A stretch of 64,000 nt of DNA from Labia minor. Lineage: Eukaryota > Arthropoda > Insecta > Dermaptera > Spongiphoridae. The translations under genes and the position numbers were made by a program. The stretch spans positions 64,974,501 through 65,038,500 of the forward strand of contig OY720349.1 in assembly GCA_963082975.1 (NCBI GenBank). The letters run 5' to 3'. A model generated the notes under the pieces. That model was not told where the DNA came from. It ran no database searches and was given only the letters and a program-made list of their open reading frames with translations. Shown here one piece after another: positions 60,511-64,000 of this stretch; position 1 is the stretch's first letter, and the number at the start of each line of letters is the position of its first letter.

Positions 60511-63259
60511 TCAAGTTGAAGCAATAAATTTTGGTAATCTATACATTTCATAAGCAAATTTTTCTTTGTGGCACGGGTCAAATACAACTCCTATTTGAGC
60601 AATTTCCAGTTGAAATGCACCGTTTATCTAAAAAAAAAACATTTTTGTAAATTAAATAATTATATATATATATATATATATACATTGTATATAAATTATA
60701 ATATATATAATCTAATAATAAAAATTATAAATCTTCAAGATATAAAAATAAAATAGAAAATTATTATACCTTATCTGCAACAGTAATACCGACATTAGAA
60801 ATTCTCTGCAATGGGATTTCGTGTTGTCTATCTTGAACTCGCCCTTTACTACATAAGAAAAATTTACTAAATGGAATCTGAAAAATAGAATTTAAAAATA
60901 TTCCTTAAAATCATTAAAATATAACAAGAACTGTGTTTAACAATTAATTTTTTTTAGTGGACAAATTCAAATTGTTTTGTGATTTAAATTATTTTATAAT
61001 TTTATTTTTAGGAATATTTTTAATGGACCCCTTTCAACCATTGAAGTATTTTATTTTCTAATTTGAATATATTTTTAAATTTATTTAGCGCGTTTCCTTT
61101 AATTTTCGTAACAATCTATTATGGTATATCCTGCCACGATATAATAAATTTATATAATAATATTATTATAAGATCTTTATTGTAAAAGAAGTGGATTTCA
61201 TTGGAAAGCATTTTCTTTTATATTCAATTACTTTATATAAGTCATTTATTTATTTATTTATTTTCCTTAAAAGTTTGAATAAGCTATTTTTTAAAATATT
61301 TTTAATTTTCTTCAAAGATAAAATGAAAAAGAAAGAAATTATTAGCATTATAAGATATTAAATTAGAATAATTTTAATGTTTTCTTTTTTACCGACCCAC
61401 GATAGTAAGGGAGGTATTGTTTAAAGTGTATTATTTTGAATATTTTTTTAAAGATAATTCTTGTATTGTTTCAAGTTAGTAAGTAAATTCTATTGCCGCT
61501 TCTTTATCTCATTTATAATAAATTATATATAATGTAATATATATATATATATATATAGTATACATAATGATTTGTTTAGAATAGAATGAAAAAATAATTC
61601 TTTGGTATAGATGATCCTCGTTTATAATTATTAGAAAAATAAAATCTATAAATTAGTTTTTTATTTAAAATATAAATATTATAATAACACCGAAATATTT
61701 GGCGAAGCATAATTATTAATTAAGTAATGTCCGCAATCTAGTAATCATTTTCATTTTTCAAAAATGTTATAAAAAATTTAAAAAAGACTAATAAATTCTT
61801 TCCTGCTAAAATTAACCCCATACAATAAAGGTGGTAAAATAATGGTATAATATATATTACCTTATAAGACTAGACACAAAAAAATTTTTTTAAAGCATAA
61901 TAACTTAAATTATTCGATTATAATGTAAATGTTTTTTTAAATACCACACCTTTGAAATTTGCCAATATGGACCACCACGAGTATAAAGAACGAACTGATA
62001 AACATCATTCCAATTAATATCAAAATAACCTTCAGTTGATAGTACTAATCCATAGCTTCGACCATCACCACGACATTTAATTACTAAATGTGTATATGCC
62101 AACCAGTCATAGTAAATATCTCGTTGGAAGGATTTCTAAAAAAATGCAGAATAAAATTAGTTTTTAGTTTGCATAATTAAAGCTCTTGTCTCCAAGTATT
62201 ATAAAATATTTAACTAACTAACTCGTGGTCTTGCACTTGTCATATTGCAATATCCCGATTTTTTAATTCTTCCATCTTTCGGTACTGCAGTTGAAAGTTC
62301 ACCACTAAAAAGAGCAGTTCCTGTTGTAGTAGTTTCTAATTTAGCATGACTAAATCCTTCATTGTTATCAGAATCGCATGTTACAAGCCAGTTTTCAAGT
62401 GATTGATCGTTTTTAAAGTCAAATACAATATCAACTTCACCTAAAACAAACTAAAAGCTTAGAAATATTATTTGAAATAATCATATATATTTTTCATTTA
62501 TTTTGAAAGTGTCCTGTGTGTGCCTTGTTTTTTAAAAATAAATATGTAATTTATGCTTAATTTAGGGTAGATTTCTTAAATATATATTAGATTTATATAT
62601 AAATAATTCATTCTCTAAAGTGAGTTGTTTATTTATTTTACAATTGTAATATTAAATTGATATTAATTTAGTATACAAAAGGAAAAATCACCTTGTATTT
62701 TGACTTAATTAATTATAATTTTAAAATTTTTGATTATATAAAAAATTGTGTGTATTTTGTCAATTAAATGGTTTTTATTGTTTTAAGTTTAAGTTCTTAT
62801 CTTCAAATTAAGTCTGACAATTATTATTACCTATTATATTAAAACTACAATTATTATTTATTATATTACAAGACAAAAAAAATAGTTAAGAGTAAAGTAC
62901 AGCTAATTAATAATTACTTGAAATATATTAAAAAGTGAATTAATTCTAAGAATAATATAGATACCAGGTCTATATGTCATAATAGGATCTCCATCAAAAC
63001 TTTCATTAACCTCTTCTTTCCATTTTTGAATTTCTTCTTTCATATGTTTGAAACCTTCTTTAATTAATTTTGGCCGTGAAACTTTTGTTTCTTTATTATA
63101 TCGGCCTTTTTTAGTTAATTCCCAAAAACTATTATTGGATGCTGTTTGATAAATATTTCTATAATTAATAAGTTTTTCAAGAGATAAATAATTTTGACAA
63201 AGAATTGGTCTGTTTATAAAAAAAGGCGAAATATAAGTAAAGAATTTATTATAAGACAT
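60511..63259 (-). CDS. NDUFAF1: Complex I intermediate-associated protein 30 (CIA30)
   Basis: Assembly chaperone of mitochondrial respiratory complex I, working in the matrix/inner membrane on the membrane-arm intermediate. Five minus-strand exons: 63,259-62,965, 62,440-62,223, 62,135-61,950, 60,877-60,770 and 60,627-60,511. All are GT-AG (exon 2 uses CGA|GTTAGT), phases agree and the total is 307 aa, near the family length. The N-terminus ([20 protein letters not shown]) is basic and hydroxylated without acidic residues, fitting a mitochondrial presequence. The CIA30 domain covers about residues 100-290: [87 protein letters not shown] and IGVVFDP. Intron 3 contains a fragment of the Helentron-like repeat. 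No lesion is visible. Confidence 0.93.
61389..61422 (+). repeat. Helentron-like repeat, 5' end fragment
   Basis: TTTACCGACCCACGATAGTA with AGGGAGGTATTGTTT matches the start of the family with one change, then stops abruptly. It lies in intron 3 of NDUFAF1. Such solo ends can arise from truncated insertion or later deletion. Confidence 0.65.
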
Positions 63260-64000
63260 TTTCCTTTATAAAAATTATTTCAATAAATAAAATAAAAATA
63301 TGTAAATCTTTTAAATTTAACTTAAAAGAAACCCTATTCCACCCTATTCTGGTGAAAAGAAAATATCATATAACTTCAACATTTGAATTTGAAATAAAAA
63401 AGAGGGCACTAGTGCATAGAATAGAAAATTTCGCGGTGAGATTTAAATTACAAAAACTTTCAGTTAAATTTGTCTAGTTTTCAAAAAACTTACTTTAATT
63501 TTGTTAAAGATGGGAGAAGAAGGCTGAATTGAAATTACAAGAAAAATTCTGGTTGGTATGGCCAAATATCAGACCTTAATTATTAACATTTTTAATAATT
63601 GGGTATATAATACCTATCTATCTATATATTTATTTTTATATTAAAGAATAAAAATATTTTTTCTCAAATTTCTTTCATATTATAGATCTGTGGGCATATA
63701 AGATAATCAATTCTTACTCAACCCCAACTATTGTAAAATGAATATTCATATATTAATAATTTTTGAGATTATAATATTATTGTAATTTATCATCAGCTTT
63801 GATCAGCTATGGTCTGCGCTGTGCTGTCTAGTTAGTGTGCCCTATTCTCGGTAGAAAGCGGGTATATGTTGAAATTTGTATAGTATATTCAGATTAGCCA
63901 TCAAATTTTAAATAATAATTAGCCATTCAGGCAATCTAGAGGCCCTACAGATCGTTGCATTTATCATTTATCCCATTATCAATATATCAAACATTTTTTC
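63260..64000. other. NDUFAF1 5' flank
   Basis: Presumed promoter region of the minus-strand NDUFAF1. A less AT-rich block at 63,310-63,560 directly precedes the gene and may hold its TATA-less promoter. A second mixed block at 63,795-63,960 (GATCAGCTATGGTCTGCGCT) has no recognised content. No further gene is visible before the window ends. Confidence 0.4.

Overview
The window is eukaryotic, very AT-rich nuclear DNA (by eye about three quarters A+T or more), with small exons, GT-AG introns, arthropod-style core promoters and many decayed transposons (mariners, LINEs, Helentron-like repeats). The annexin reads as insect: its C-terminus ([11 protein letters not shown]) and N-terminus ([15 protein letters not shown]) follow the annexin B9 pattern. 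An AT-rich insect, possibly a parasitoid hymenopteran, is my best guess; that is inference, not proof.

Layout. Positions 1-30,600 form a gene-poor stretch in which I find no confident host gene. It holds short islands of more balanced base composition (1-620, 4,725-4,895, 8,578-8,740, 12,085-12,530, 15,570-15,790, 25,740-26,040) that look like cis-regulatory or non-coding conserved blocks. It also holds dispersed repeat families, two mariner remnants, three LINE remnants and two DNA-transposon-like structures with subterminal repeats (17,437-18,205 and 19,441-22,120). The second of these contains a head-to-head pair of Helentron-like repeats.

Three host genes are reconstructed exon by exon. 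(1) A divergent CLK/LAMMER kinase lies on the minus strand (34,238-30,676; 5 coding exons, 439 aa). (2) An annexin B9-like gene lies on the plus strand (42,305-58,824). It has two alternative first coding exons about 10 kb apart, each behind its own candidate promoter, and both splice in phase to a common 7-exon body (321 or 318 aa). Its first intron is loaded with transposons and its sixth carries a LINE. (3) NDUFAF1/CIA30, a mitochondrial complex I assembly factor, lies on the minus strand (63,259-60,511; 5 exons, 307 aa), convergent with the annexin. A decayed retroelement protease segment lies between the two.

The three genes have unrelated roles (nuclear splicing-factor kinase, calcium-dependent membrane binding, mitochondrial assembly), and nothing suggests co-regulation. 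The most notable results are the alternative annexin N-termini, the kinase that has lost the LAMMER signature, the Helentron-like repeat family with its inverted pair, and the transposon families with repeated subterminal motifs, one of them carrying a cysteine-rich CXC reading frame.
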